From NCBI RefSeq assembly GCF_029968015.1, contig NZ_JASCIS010000028.1, forward strand, positions 32,357 to 96,356: a stretch of 64,000 nucleotides of DNA. The letters are read 5' to 3'. This DNA is from Streptomyces luteolus. Its GTDB lineage: Bacteria > Actinomycetota > Actinomycetes > Streptomycetales > Streptomycetaceae. The position numbers and the translations under genes were made by a program. This document shows positions 1 through 8,464 of this stretch, in pieces; the stretch's first letter is position 1; every line of letters begins with the position of its first letter. Below the pieces are notes generated by a model, which did no database searches, had not been told where the DNA came from, and saw only the letters and a list, made by a program, of their open reading frames with translations.

Positions 1-1395
1 GTCGTGGAGACCCAGGGCTCGGCCGGGTTCACCCGCCTCGACCCTGCCGTCGTGGCCGCCGCCGACGGCGTGATCTTCGCGCACGACGTGCCCGTACGGG
101 ACAAGGAGCGGTTCGCCGGAAAGCCCACCGTCGACGTCGGTGTGAAGGCGGGCATCAACCGCCCCACCGAACTGATCGCCGAGGTGCGCGGCAAGGCCGA
201 GCGCGGCGAGGTCTCCTCGGGCGCCGCCGCGGCCCCCGTCGACAGGGCGGGTGACGAGGGTGACAGCTACGGCACGAAGCTGCGCAAGTGGCTGATGTCC
301 GGTGTGAGTTACATGGTCCCGTTCGTCGCGGCGGGCGGCCTCCTCATCGCCCTCGGCTTCGCGATCGGCGGCTACGAGATCAGCGAGGCCCAGTCCGTCG
401 CCGAGCACTTCGTCTGGACCGAGGCAGCGAGCTGGGCCGCGCTGCTGTTCCAGGTCGGCGGGCTCGCCTTCTCGTTCCTGGTGCCGGTGCTCGCGGGCTA
501 CATCGCGTACGGCATGGCGGACCGGCCGGGTCTGGTGCCCGGCTTCGTCGGCGGCGCGGTCGCCGTGCAGATCAACGCCGGGTTCCTCGGCGGTCTGGCG
601 GCCGGTCTCATCGCGGGCGCCACCGTCATGGCGATCCAGAAGGTACGGATACCGGCCGTGCTGCGCGGCATCATGCCGGTGGTGGTGATCCCGCTGATCT
701 CCTCGGCGGTGGTCGGCTTCCTGATGTTCCTGGTGGTCGGCAAGCCGATCGCCTCCCTGCAGAGCGGCCTCAGCGACTGGCTGGAGTCCCTCACCGGCGC
801 CAACGCGATCATCCTCGGCGTCATCCTCGGCCTGATGATGTGCTTCGACCTGGGCGGTCCGCTGAACAAGGTCGCGTACGCCTTCGCTGTCGGCGGCCTC
901 GGTGCCAACGCCACCGAGGGCAACCTGAAGGTCATGGCGGCCGTGATGGCGGCCGGCATGGTGCCGCCGCTGGCGATGGCCCTGGCGACGACCGTGCGCG
1001 GCAAGCTGTTCACCAAGGCCGAGCGCGAGAACGGGAAGGCGGCCTGGGTGCTCGGTGCCTCGTTCATCACGGAGGGCGCCATTCCGTTCGCCGCGGCCGA
1101 CCCGCTGCGCGTCATCCCCGCCTCGATGGCGGGCGGCGCGGTCACCGGTGCCCTGACGATGGGCTTCGGCGCGACCCTGCGGGCCCCTCACGGCGGCATC
1201 TTCGTGGTCCCGCTGATCGGCCAGCCGCTGCTGTACCTGGTGGCGATCGTCGCCGGTACGTGCGTCACGGCGGGCCTGGTCATCCTCCTGAAGGGGATGC
1301 GCCGGACCGGCCCCGAGCAGGCTCCGGCCAAGGCGGGCGAGGCGGTGTCCGCGAAGGCGGCCGAGTCGAAGAAGGAGCCGGTGGCGGCGGCCTGA
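1..1395 (+). CDS. fruA: PTS fructose transporter, EIIBC part (5' truncated by window edge)
   Basis: The reading frame is open from the first base, so the start lies upstream. The visible protein begins in the end of an EIIB domain (VETQGSAG, the segment following the phospho-Cys in this family) and continues after an Ala/Gly-rich linker into a fructose-type EIIC membrane domain that starts at LMSGVSYMVPFVAAGG. Family motifs FDLGGPLNKVAYAF, ITEGAIPFAAADP and RAPHGGIF are present. The protein would import fructose and phosphorylate it using phosphate relayed from HPr and EIIA. An EIIA domain is expected upstream. A strong terminator follows the stop. The family assignment is secure; the full length is unknown. 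Confidence 0.93.
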   Translation, partial: VVETQGSAGFTRLDPAVVAAADGVIFAHDVPVRDKERFAGKPTVDVGVKAGINRPTELIAEVRGKAERGEVSSGAAAAPVDRAGDEGDSYGTKLRKWLMSGVSYMVPFVAAGGLLIALGFAIGGYEISEAQSVAEHFVWTEAASWAALLFQVGGLAFSFLVPVLAGYIAYGMADRPGLVPGFVGGAVAVQINAGFLGGLAAGLIAGATVMAIQKVRIPAVLRGIMPVVVIPLISSAVVGFLMFLVVGKPIASLQSGLSDWLESLTGANAIILGVILGLMMCFDLGGPLNKVAYAFAVGGLGANATEGNLKVMAAVMAAGMVPPLAMALATTVRGKLFTKAERENGKAAWVLGASFITEGAIPFAAADPLRVIPASMAGGAVTGALTMGFGATLRAPHGGIFVVPLIGQPLLYLVAIVAGTCVTAGLVILLKGMRRTGPEQAPAKAGEAVSAKAAESKKEPVAAA

Positions 1396-1438
1396 CGGCT
1401 CGGCCTGAACGGTCCCGGTCCCGGCCCCGGTCCAGGAG

Positions 1439-1483
1439 AGCCCTTGCTGCTGCGGTGCGCATCGCACCGCAGCAGCAAGGGCT
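1439..1483 (+). terminator. Strong hairpin terminator after fruA
   Basis: Perfect inverted repeat with 21-nt arms (1439-1459 and 1463-1483) and a 3-nt loop, beginning 44 nt after the fruA stop and followed by a short TTT. It ends the fructose operon. Confidence 0.9.
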
Positions 1484-1608
1484 TTCGCGTGAGGCCGGTG
1501 GAGTGGGCGGGGGAGGGGGCGGGGGAGTTGCGGGTGGCGTGCAGGGCGTACGGGCGGTCTGCGGGAACGGGTGGTTCGCGGGAGCGGGTGGTCTGCGAGA
1601 TAGGTCAC

Positions 1609-1628
1609 TTCGGGACCTAAGTCCCTTT
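1609..1628. promoter_or_regulatory. DosR/DevR-type box
   Basis: TTCGGGACCTAAGTCCCTTT matches 16 of 20 positions of the mycobacterial DosR consensus TTSGGGACTWWAGTCCCSAA, and 13 of 14 in the core. It lies 44 bp upstream of the ATG at 1673. Streptomyces encode DevR/OsdR-type regulators that recognise similar sites. The match is seen; binding is inferred. Confidence 0.65.
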
Positions 1629-1672
1629 CTGGGGGTGTCGTGCGGCCTGCTCCGTGTTGTCTACTGACCCGC

Positions 1673-1927
1673 ATGTTCGAGCAGATATCGCCCCTTCAGC
1701 AGGTCGGCCTGACCGTGCTCGCCGCGGCGGGCGCCGTCTGGGCCGTGCGGCTGGTCCGCATGCTGCACCGCGACCGCACGGAGCCGACGCTCCCGTACGT
1801 GTCCGGCGCCTCCCTGCACGCCGTGCCCCGACAGCCCTCGCACGCCGGCGAGACGGTGGAACTCTCGGCCGCCGAACGCGACGCCTTCGCCGACCTGGTC
1901 CGCCAGCTGATGAGCCGACGCGGCTGA
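1673..1927 (+). CDS. Small single-pass membrane protein, function unknown
   Basis: 84 residues. One hydrophobic segment (about residues 7-26, PLQQVGLTVLAAAGAVWAVRL) is followed by a basic stretch (RMLHRDR) and a polar tail ending in a predicted helix (AERDAFADLVRQLM). The ATG at 1673 is chosen because upstream in-frame codons would read through the promoter and DosR-type box. It is alone between the fruA terminator and an opposite-strand gene. I do not recognise the family. The box upstream suggests expression under hypoxia or dormancy-like conditions, an inference from the motif only. Confidence 0.6.
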   Translation: MFEQISPLQQVGLTVLAAAGAVWAVRLVRMLHRDRTEPTLPYVSGASLHAVPRQPSHAGETVELSAAERDAFADLVRQLMSRRG

Positions 1928-1929
1928 GC

Positions 1930-2001
1930 CTCGTACGCCGATCCGCTCTTCTCGTACGCCGAGCCGCTCAGCTCGTACGCCGATCCGCTCAGCTCGTACG
2001 G
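1930..2001. repeat. Imperfect 21-bp tandem repeat
   Basis: Three full copies and one partial copy of a 21-bp unit starting CTCGTACGCCGATCCGCT fill the gap between two convergent genes and run into the last codons of the minus-strand gene. No clear terminator is visible here otherwise. Confidence 0.7.
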
Positions 2002-2801
2002 GAAGCCCGCCGCTCCATAGCCGCACGCGCCGTCGTCTCGCTCACGTACACCTCGCACATGTGACGGCCGTCCGGCGTGGCCGTGTGCTCGACCTCCCAG
2101 AGGCTGATCTCGCGGCCGTCGGCGAGCAGGAACGCGTGCTCGTAGAGCGCGAAGCACAGGCCGGCCGTGCCCGTCCGGCACGGGTTGCCGAAGGCCTGCG
2201 TGATCTGGTGCGCCAGCGCGGTGCGCAGCAGCGACGCCGTGTCCGTGCCCGGCTGGTCGGCGTTCTCCGCGCGGCGCAGGAGGCGCCTGGCGTGGTCGGC
2301 GGAGTCGTCCGGGGCGTACGAGCGCTGGAGCGGAGCGGGGGAGACGATCAGCCGGACGGTGTCGAGCGCGAGGGGTTCGCAGCCGGGGATGCGGGCGCCC
2401 GTCGAGTCCGGGCACTCGGGGCCGCAGGTGCCGCTGGGGAGCAGCCGGGACGCCGCGATGTGCGCCTCTTCCTCGTCCGCGTACAGCTCGTGGAGGGTCT
2501 CCTCGCTCCGATTGCCGCCCGGCCCGGTGTTGTGCCGCAACTCCCAGAGCGTCAGCGCGTGGCCGTCGGCGAGCAGGAAAGTGTGCCGATGCGTCTCGCG
2601 GTGCAGGCCGGCGCTGTGGTGGGCGGAGCGCAGCGAACTGTCGAACGTGAGGGCCGATTCGAGCAGGGCTATCGTCTCGTCGGGCAGCTCGAAGGAGTTC
2701 AGAGCCCGACCGAGGAGCCCTTCGAGGTGCTCCTCCGGTGTCTTCGGCGTCTCGTACGGAACGCTCAAGGCATACTCCCGGCGTCGCTCGCGTCGCTGCA
2801 T
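1989..2801 (-). CDS. Conserved actinomycete protein (DUF6227-like)
   Basis: About 270 residues. The body has two related halves, each with an HTFLLADGHALTLWEL / HAFLLADGREISLWEV segment followed by a short acidic region (YADEEEAHIAA, VYVSETTARAA), suggesting an internal duplication. I recall such proteins as DUF6227 in Streptomyces; the label needs a profile search. No membrane segment or catalytic motif is evident. The start is uncertain: ATG at 2801 has an AAGG upstream, while TTG at 2768 has a better placed GGGAG six bases before it and would give MSVPYETPKTPEEH, a natural-looking N-terminus. Confidence 0.65.
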   Translation of the reverse strand: MQRRERRREYALSVPYETPKTPEEHLEGLLGRALNSFELPDETIALLESALTFDSSLRSAHHSAGLHRETHRHTFLLADGHALTLWELRHNTGPGGNRSEETLHELYADEEEAHIAASRLLPSGTCGPECPDSTGARIPGCEPLALDTVRLIVSPAPLQRSYAPDDSADHARRLLRRAENADQPGTDTASLLRTALAHQITQAFGNPCRTGTAGLCFALYEHAFLLADGREISLWEVEHTATPDGRHMCEVYVSETTARAAMERRASRTS

Positions 2802-2995
2802 GTCACCTTGTGACCGCTCACCGTAGCCCCTCGGTGGAACATCGTGCCCGGGGTTCTGAAAAACGCCCGGGCGCCCCTGGAAGTTCCCGCGCCCCACAGG
2901 CAGTTCGCGCCGCCCGCGGCCGGCCGTTGCGCCCACAGGAGCCCCGTGCGCCCCCTACTCCTGCCCTGGGAGATCCTCTGCCCTTGGAGGTCCCC

Positions 2996-4228
2996 TCAGA
3001 GATTCCCTCCGAGATTCCCTCCGAGATCCCCGTAGAGATCCCCGTACGAGGGGAACACCCCGCCCGCGCCGTCGACCGTCTCCGCGGCTTCGATCGCCCG
3101 GACGATCGCTCGGGTCACCGTGTCCGCGCCCGCCGCCAGGATCGCGTTGACCACGGTCATCTGCACCAACTCGCCCTCGGGCAACGAGCGTTCGCCGGTG
3201 GCCAGGGTGAACACCGTGTCCCCGTCGTGCAGGAGGTGCACCGGCCGGATGGCGCGGGCGAAGCCGTCGTGGCTGGTGCCCGCGAGCTTCTGCGCCTGGG
3301 CGCGGCTGAGCCCGGCATCGGTGGCGACGACAGCGAGGGTGGTGTTGAGCCTTGGCCCTGCTGTTCCTGCTGTTCCTGCTGTTCCTGCTGGGCCTACTGG
3401 GCCTACTGGGCCTACTGGGCCCACTGTTCCTACAGGTCCCGCCGTCGCGATGCTCGGCTCGCCGCCGCTGTTCTGTCGGCGTGCGGTCTCCGCCTGCGCC
3501 TCCGCGAGCCGGGCTTGCGCGCGGGCGTGCACCTCCGGGGTCGGGCGCTCGACGGGTTCCGCGCCGTCGCCGTCCTCGAAATGACGCCCGTACAGCAAAC
3601 CGGACTTCGGATCGGTCACCGAACCGACGGCGTTCACCACCACCAGCGCTCCGACGGTGTGCCCCGACGCCAGGCGCACGCTCGCCGTGCCCACGCCCCC
3701 TTTCATCCCACCCGCCACGGCCCCGGTACCCGCGCCAACGCTGCCCTGCGCCACCTCCGCTGTCGCCCGCTCCACCGCCTCCCGGCCGAGCACCGCAGTC
3801 GGGCGGGCCCGCCAGTCGCCGCCCCGGCCGAGGTCGAAGAGGCAGGCCGCGGGCACCACCGGTACGACCCGGTCGGGCCCGCCCACCGGCACGCCGCGCC
3901 CCTGCTCCTCCAGCCACGCCATGACGCCGGCCGCCGAGTCGAGCCCGTACGCACTGCCGCCCGTGAGCACCACCGCGTCGATGCGCTGCACGAGGTTGCG
4001 CGGGTCGAGCGCGTCCGTCTCCCGAGTGCCGGGGCCGCCACCGCGTACGTCCACGGCCGCGACCGCCCCGCCTGCCGGAGCGAGGACGACGGTCGTACCC
4101 GTCAGCCAGCCGTCTCCGTCCCGTGTCGCGTGTCCCACCCGGAGACCGGGCACATCGGTGAGCGAATCCTTGCCGCCGATCCGGCCCGCGGCGGTCTTCG
4201 AGCTGCTTGAGGAATCCCTGGAGTCCAT
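2996..4228 (-). CDS. P1-family (DmpA-like) self-processing peptidase
   Basis: 410 residues. N-terminal motifs SLTDVPGLRVGHAT and VLTGGSAYGLDSAAGVMAWLEE are typical of P1 peptidases (DmpA, L-aminopeptidase/D-esterase), which cleave themselves into two chains and use the new N-terminal Ser/Thr as nucleophile. The expected cleavage region is LNTTLAVVATDAG (N295-T296-T297); T296 or T297 is the likely nucleophile, inferred from family knowledge. Immediately before it, residues 262-293 form a collagen-like run of GPV and GTA triplets encoded by 9-bp DNA repeats, which I would not expect in the family. A TAGGGT -10 element sits 6 nt before the ATG, so the mRNA may be leaderless. Confidence 0.88.
   Translation of the reverse strand: MDSRDSSSSSKTAAGRIGGKDSLTDVPGLRVGHATRDGDGWLTGTTVVLAPAGGAVAAVDVRGGGPGTRETDALDPRNLVQRIDAVVLTGGSAYGLDSAAGVMAWLEEQGRGVPVGGPDRVVPVVPAACLFDLGRGGDWRARPTAVLGREAVERATAEVAQGSVGAGTGAVAGGMKGGVGTASVRLASGHTVGALVVVNAVGSVTDPKSGLLYGRHFEDGDGAEPVERPTPEVHARAQARLAEAQAETARRQNSGGEPSIATAGPVGTVGPVGPVGPVGPAGTAGTAGTAGPRLNTTLAVVATDAGLSRAQAQKLAGTSHDGFARAIRPVHLLHDGDTVFTLATGERSLPEGELVQMTVVNAILAAGADTVTRAIVRAIEAAETVDGAGGVFPSYGDLYGDLGGNLGGNL
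3350..3445. repeat. 9-bp tandem repeats inside the P1 peptidase gene
   Basis: On the plus strand GTTCCTGCT and GGGCCTACT are each repeated three times or more. In the minus-strand gene they encode GTA and GPV triplets directly before the predicted self-cleavage site. Confidence 0.85.
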
Positions 4229-4234
4229 GGACGC

Positions 4235-4240
4235 ACCCTA
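4235..4240 (-). promoter_or_regulatory. -10 element (TAGGGT), leaderless-type
   Basis: TAGGGT read on the minus strand ends 6 nt before the ATG of the P1 peptidase; no room for a ribosome binding site. Confidence 0.55.
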
Positions 4241-4367
4241 CGGATCAAGGGAGTTGAGGGCCGCGTCTTCGCTCCTCCCGCGTGCCTCGGCAGGCGCACG
4301 CCGAGGGGGCCGCGGCCGAGCTGTGGCCGGGGCCGGCCGAGCTGGGCCGGGCCCGACCGAGCCGGGG

Positions 4368-4410
4368 TCGGGACCAAAGGCGCCGCCATAAAAGGGCCCT
4401 AAGGCAAGCC
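4368..4410. promoter_or_regulatory. Two weak DosR/DevR-like boxes upstream of narK
   Basis: TCGGGACCAAAGGCGCC (4368-4384) matches about 11 of 14 core positions of the DosR consensus. A second, weaker site (AAGGGCCCTAAGGC, around 4392-4405) matches about 9 of 14. The cores start 24 bp apart, close to two helical turns. They lie roughly 95-130 bp before the narK start. Confidence 0.4.
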
Positions 4411-4499
4411 ACAATGGCGACCAATTACTCTGATTCCTCTCCTTTTTCGCAGACACCCTGGATGAGTAAGGAATCCTCCTCACCCCCAGGAACGACGCC

Positions 4500-5918
4500 A
4501 TGAGTCCTGACGTAAAGGAAGAAGTGGCCACCAGCGCAGGTCGGTCCTACGACCCCGCGCAATACCGGCCCGGACGCACCATCACCGACTGGGAGCCGGA
4601 GAACGAACTCTTCTGGAAGTCCATCGGCAAGCGGGTCGCCACCCGCAACCTGTGGATAGCCGTCCCCGCTCTTCTCGTCGCCTTCGTGGTGTGGCAGGTG
4701 TGGAGCGTCACCGCAACGAACCTCAAGGACGTCGGCTTCGGCTTCAGCACTTCGCAGCTGTTCTGGCTGACGGCGATCCCGGGTCTGACTGGCGGTACGG
4801 CCCGGATCTTCTACACCTTCCTCGGCCCGAAGATCGGCCAGCGCACCTTCACCGCCCTTTCCACGGTCGTTCTGATCGTCCCGCTGATCTGGCTGGGCTT
4901 CGCGATCCAGGACACCTCGACCTCCTTCACGGAGATGGCGATGATCGCCGCCCTCTGCGGTGTCGGCGGAGCCAACTTCTCCTCCTCCCTCGCCAACATC
5001 GGCTTCTTCTTCCCGAAGTCGCAGAAGGGCAACGCCACCGGCATCAACGGCGGCCTCGGCAACCTCGGTGTCTCCGTCGTCCAGTTGCTCACCCCGATCG
5101 TCATCACCAGCTCGGTCGTCGCCATCGGCTCGGCCCAGCACAAGGCGGACGGCTCGCCGGTGTACCTGCAGAACGCCGCGTTCGTCTGGGTCCCGGTCCT
5201 GATCGTCCTGGCCCTTGTCGCCTGGTTCGGCCAGAACAACCTGAAGTCCGCCTCGACCTCCTTCAGCCAGCAGAAGATCATCTTCAAGCGCAAGCACAAC
5301 TGGCTGATGACCTGGCTCTACATCGGCACCTTCGGCTCCTTCATCGGTTTCGCCGCCGCCCTGCCGATGCTGATCAAGACGACCTTCCCGGACTACTCGG
5401 TCGCCACCTACGCCTGGATGGGCCCCGCCCTCGGCGCCCTGGCGCGCTGGGCCGGCGGCTGGATCGCCGACAAGCTGGGCGGCGCCCGCGTCACCATCCT
5501 GTCCTTCGTGGGCATGGCCCTCTCGATCATCGGTGTCATCAACTTCCTGCCCGCGGGCTCCGGTTCGGGCAACTTCACCGGCTTCTTCCTCTGCTTCCTC
5601 GCGGCGTTCTTCTTCTCCGGCATCGGCAACGGCTCGACCTTCCGCCAGATCCCGGTGATCTTCCGCAACCAGCACCTGAAGGGCCTGACCGAAGGCACCC
5701 CGGAGTACGCCAAGGCTCTGAAGCAGACCGAGATGGAGTCCGGCGCCGTCACCGGCTTCACCGCCGCCATCGCCGCCTACGGCTTCTTCTTCATCCCGGC
5801 GCTCTTCGCCAACTTCCAGGTCACCAGCGCGATGTGGGGCTTCGTCGCCTTCTACGCCAGCTGCATCGTGGTCACCTGGTGGTTCTACGCCCGCAAGGGT
5901 GCCGAGTCGCCGTCCTGA
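4500..5918 (+). CDS. narK: NarK-type nitrate/nitrite MFS transporter
   Basis: 472 residues with about 12 membrane segments. The family's nitrate signature is clear in GVGGANFSSSLANIGFFFP followed by KGNATGINGGLGNLGVSVVQ, and a second related segment occurs at FFSGIGNGSTFRQIPVIF. The N-terminus has a soluble extension of about 48 residues ending in ITDWEPENELFW, seen in actinobacterial NarK proteins. AGGA precedes the ATG. It would exchange nitrate and nitrite, supplying respiratory nitrate reductase when oxygen is short. No nar or nas enzyme gene is in the window. The neighbour is pflB, so transport of another small anion such as formate cannot be ruled out, but the signature favours nitrate/nitrite. 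Confidence 0.85.
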   Translation: MSPDVKEEVATSAGRSYDPAQYRPGRTITDWEPENELFWKSIGKRVATRNLWIAVPALLVAFVVWQVWSVTATNLKDVGFGFSTSQLFWLTAIPGLTGGTARIFYTFLGPKIGQRTFTALSTVVLIVPLIWLGFAIQDTSTSFTEMAMIAALCGVGGANFSSSLANIGFFFPKSQKGNATGINGGLGNLGVSVVQLLTPIVITSSVVAIGSAQHKADGSPVYLQNAAFVWVPVLIVLALVAWFGQNNLKSASTSFSQQKIIFKRKHNWLMTWLYIGTFGSFIGFAAALPMLIKTTFPDYSVATYAWMGPALGALARWAGGWIADKLGGARVTILSFVGMALSIIGVINFLPAGSGSGNFTGFFLCFLAAFFFSGIGNGSTFRQIPVIFRNQHLKGLTEGTPEYAKALKQTEMESGAVTGFTAAIAAYGFFFIPALFANFQVTSAMWGFVAFYASCIVVTWWFYARKGAESPS

Positions 5919-5936
5919 CCTCAGCGCCTTCAGCCG

Positions 5937-5966
5937 CGAGGCGGGTCCCTTCGGGGGCTCGCCTCG
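5937..5966 (+). terminator. UUCG-loop hairpin terminator after narK
   Basis: Stem of 13 pairs (two G-U) closed by TTCG at 5950-5953, starting 18 nt after the narK stop. It separates narK from the pfl promoter. Confidence 0.75.
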
Positions 5967-6004
5967 TCGCTGTTCGGCCGACGAGCGAGACCGCCGAAAA
6001 GGAT

Positions 6005-6024
6005 TTTGTGAATGCCTTCACAAA
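6005..6024. promoter_or_regulatory. Rex operator
   Basis: TTTGTGAATGCCTTCACAAA is a perfect dyad with 8-bp arms and a 4-bp centre. It contains TTGTGAA-N4-TTCACAA, the known binding sequence of Rex, the NADH/NAD+-sensing repressor first described in S. coelicolor. It sits about 180 bp upstream of the chosen pflB start. The motif is seen; binding is inferred. Confidence 0.82.
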
Positions 6025-6031
6025 GCCTCCT

Positions 6032-6045
6032 GGGTCTAAAGTCCT
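6032..6045. promoter_or_regulatory. DosR/DevR-like box next to the Rex site
   Basis: GGGTCTAAAGTCCT matches 12 of 14 core positions of the DosR consensus (GGGACTWWAGTCCC). It starts 7 bp after the Rex dyad. Confidence 0.5.
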
Positions 6046-6200
6046 CGGCGAACCCGCAGGTCAGGGCGGTAGTGACGACTCGGTGAGGGAGGGGCTCGGG
6101 CCCTCCGGTCCGAAACAGGGGACCATCGCCGACGTAAATGATCGATCAGCGGGAGTGCAATGGAAGGGAGCGATGGCACAGCGATCGGAAGGTGTGCACC

Positions 6201-8459
6201 ATGACCGCGACTCCCTTGGAGAAGACGGCGAACGGCGAGGCCTGGGAGGGCTTCAAGGGCGGGCTGTGGCGCGACGCCATCGACGTCCGCGACTTCGTGC
6301 AGCAGAACTACACCCCGTACGAGGGTGACGGCGCCTTCCTCACCGGCCCCACCGAGCGCACCACCGCACTCTGGGACCGGCTCCTCGCGATGTTCCCGCA
6401 GGAGATCGAGCAGGGCGTCCACGACGTCGACGTGAGGACCCCCTCGCGCATCGACGCCTTCCGGCCCGGCTACATCGACCCCGGCAAGGACCTGATCGTC
6501 GGCCTCCAGACGGACGCCCCGCTCAAGCGCGCCATCATGCCCAACGGCGGCTGGCGCATGGTCGAGGGCGCACTCAACGCCTACGGTTACGAGGCCGACC
6601 CCGAGGTCCGCGAGATCTACACCCACCTGCGCAAGACCCACAACGACGGTGTCTTCGACGCGTACACCCCCGAGATCCGCGCCTGCCGCTCCTCCGGCAT
6701 CATCACCGGCCTCCCGGACGCCTACGGCCGCGGCCGCATCATCGGCGACTACCGCCGCGTCGCCCTCTACGGCGTCGACCGCCTCATCGAGGACAAGAAG
6801 TCCGTCAAGGCCGAACTCGACGCCGAGTGGCCCACCGAGGACGTGATCCGCGAACGGGAGGAGACCTCCGAGCAGATCAAGGCCCTCGGCGAACTCAAGG
6901 CCATGGCCCTGTCGTACGGCTACGACATCTCCCGCCCCGCCGCCACCGGCCGCGAGGCCGTCCAGTGGCTGTACTTCGCCTATCTCGCCGCCGTGAAGGA
7001 GCAGAACGGCGCGGCCATGTCGATCGGCCGCATCGACAACTTCCTCGACATCTACCTGCAGCGCGACATCGAGAACGGCCTCCTCACCGAGGAGCAGGCG
7101 CAGGAGTTCATCGACGACTTCGTCATCAAGCTCCGCATCGTCCGCTTCCTGCGCACCCCCGAGTACAACGAGCTCTACTCCGGCGACCCGACCTGGGTCA
7201 CCTGGTCCATGGCCGGGATCGGCGAGGACGGCCGCCCGCTGGTCTCCCGGACCACGTTCCGCGCGCTGCAGACCCTCTACAACCTGGGCCCGGCCCCCGA
7301 GCCGAACCTGACCGTCTTCTGGTCGCGGCAACTCCCGCGGGGCTTCAAGGACTTCGCCGCGCAGGTGGCCATCGACACCTCGGCCCTCCAGTTCGAGTCC
7401 GACGAGCTGATGCGCCCCAAGTACGGCGACGACACCGCGATCGCCTGCTGCGTCTCGGCGATGGCCGTCGGCAAGCAGATGCAGTTCTTCGGCGCCCGCG
7501 TCAACGTCGCCAAGGCCCTCCTGTACGCGATCAACGGCGGCCGCGACGAGAAGACCGGCGCGCTCGTCGTCGAGGGCTTCGAGCCGATCGAGAGTGAGTA
7601 CCTCGACTACGAGCAGGTCGCCGCGCAGTACGAGGCGATGCTGGAGTGGCTGGCCAGGACGTACGTCCACGCCCTCAACGTCATCCACTACATGCACGAC
7701 AAGTACGCCTACGAGCGCATCGAGATGGCGCTGCACGACCGGGCGATCCTGCGCACCATGGCCTGCGGCATCGCCGGGCTCTCGGTCGCCGCGGACTCGC
7801 TCTCGGCCGTCAAGCACGCCCGCGTGAAGGTGATCCGCGACGCCACCGGCCTCGCCGTCGACTACGAGATCGAGGGCGACTACCCGGCCTACGGCAACAA
7901 CGACGACCGCGCCGACGAGATCGCGCGGAGGATCGTCTCCGGGTTCATGCGGAAGATCCGCGAGTACCCGACGTACCGCGACGCCGTGCACACGCAGTCC
8001 GTCCTGACGATCACCTCGAACGTGGTCTACGGCAAGAAGACCGGCAACACCCCCGACGGCCGCCGGGCCGGAGCGCCGTTCGCCCCCGGTGCCAACCCGA
8101 TGAACGGACGGGACCAGCACGGCTACATCGCCTCCGCGCTGTCGGTCGCCAAGCTCGACTACGACGACGCCGAGGACGGCATCTCGCTGACCAACACCAT
8201 CACCCCGGACGCCCTGGGACGCACTCCTGAGGAGCGGATCGACAACCTCGCGGGCGTGCTCGACGGGTTCATGGCCAGCGACGGCTTCCACATGAACGTC
8301 AACGTCCTCGACAAGGCGACCCTGCGGGACGCCATGGAGCACCCGGAGAACTACCCGCAGCTGACCATCAGGGTCTCCGGCTACGCGGTGAACTTCGTCC
8401 GCCTCACCCGCGAGCAGCAGTTGGACGTCATCAACCGCACCTTCCACGGCTCCCTGTGA
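6201..8459 (+). CDS. pflB: Pyruvate formate-lyase (formate C-acetyltransferase), glycyl radical enzyme
   Basis: 752 residues, near the 760 of E. coli PflB. It converts pyruvate and CoA to acetyl-CoA and formate without oxygen. The catalytic Cys pair is C416-C417 in DDTAIACCVSAM, and the radical-bearing glycine is G727 in the C-terminal RVSGYAVNF. ATG 6201 is chosen over an in-frame ATG at 6138 because GGAAGGTG precedes it at a good distance and the protein then starts MTATPLEKTANGEAWEGF, matching PFL N-termini. The activase gene follows. A Rex site and a DosR-like box lie upstream. Oxygen destroys the radical form, so function requires hypoxia. Confidence 0.95.
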   Translation: MTATPLEKTANGEAWEGFKGGLWRDAIDVRDFVQQNYTPYEGDGAFLTGPTERTTALWDRLLAMFPQEIEQGVHDVDVRTPSRIDAFRPGYIDPGKDLIVGLQTDAPLKRAIMPNGGWRMVEGALNAYGYEADPEVREIYTHLRKTHNDGVFDAYTPEIRACRSSGIITGLPDAYGRGRIIGDYRRVALYGVDRLIEDKKSVKAELDAEWPTEDVIREREETSEQIKALGELKAMALSYGYDISRPAATGREAVQWLYFAYLAAVKEQNGAAMSIGRIDNFLDIYLQRDIENGLLTEEQAQEFIDDFVIKLRIVRFLRTPEYNELYSGDPTWVTWSMAGIGEDGRPLVSRTTFRALQTLYNLGPAPEPNLTVFWSRQLPRGFKDFAAQVAIDTSALQFESDELMRPKYGDDTAIACCVSAMAVGKQMQFFGARVNVAKALLYAINGGRDEKTGALVVEGFEPIESEYLDYEQVAAQYEAMLEWLARTYVHALNVIHYMHDKYAYERIEMALHDRAILRTMACGIAGLSVAADSLSAVKHARVKVIRDATGLAVDYEIEGDYPAYGNNDDRADEIARRIVSGFMRKIREYPTYRDAVHTQSVLTITSNVVYGKKTGNTPDGRRAGAPFAPGANPMNGRDQHGYIASALSVAKLDYDDAEDGISLTNTITPDALGRTPEERIDNLAGVLDGFMASDGFHMNVNVLDKATLRDAMEHPENYPQLTIRVSGYAVNFVRLTREQQLDVINRTFHGSL

Positions 8460-8464
8460 GCCTC

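Noticed and set aside
6138..6200. ATG at 6138 as the start of pflB
   Set aside because: It would add 21 non-conserved residues; ATG 6201 has a better ribosome site and fits the family N-terminus.
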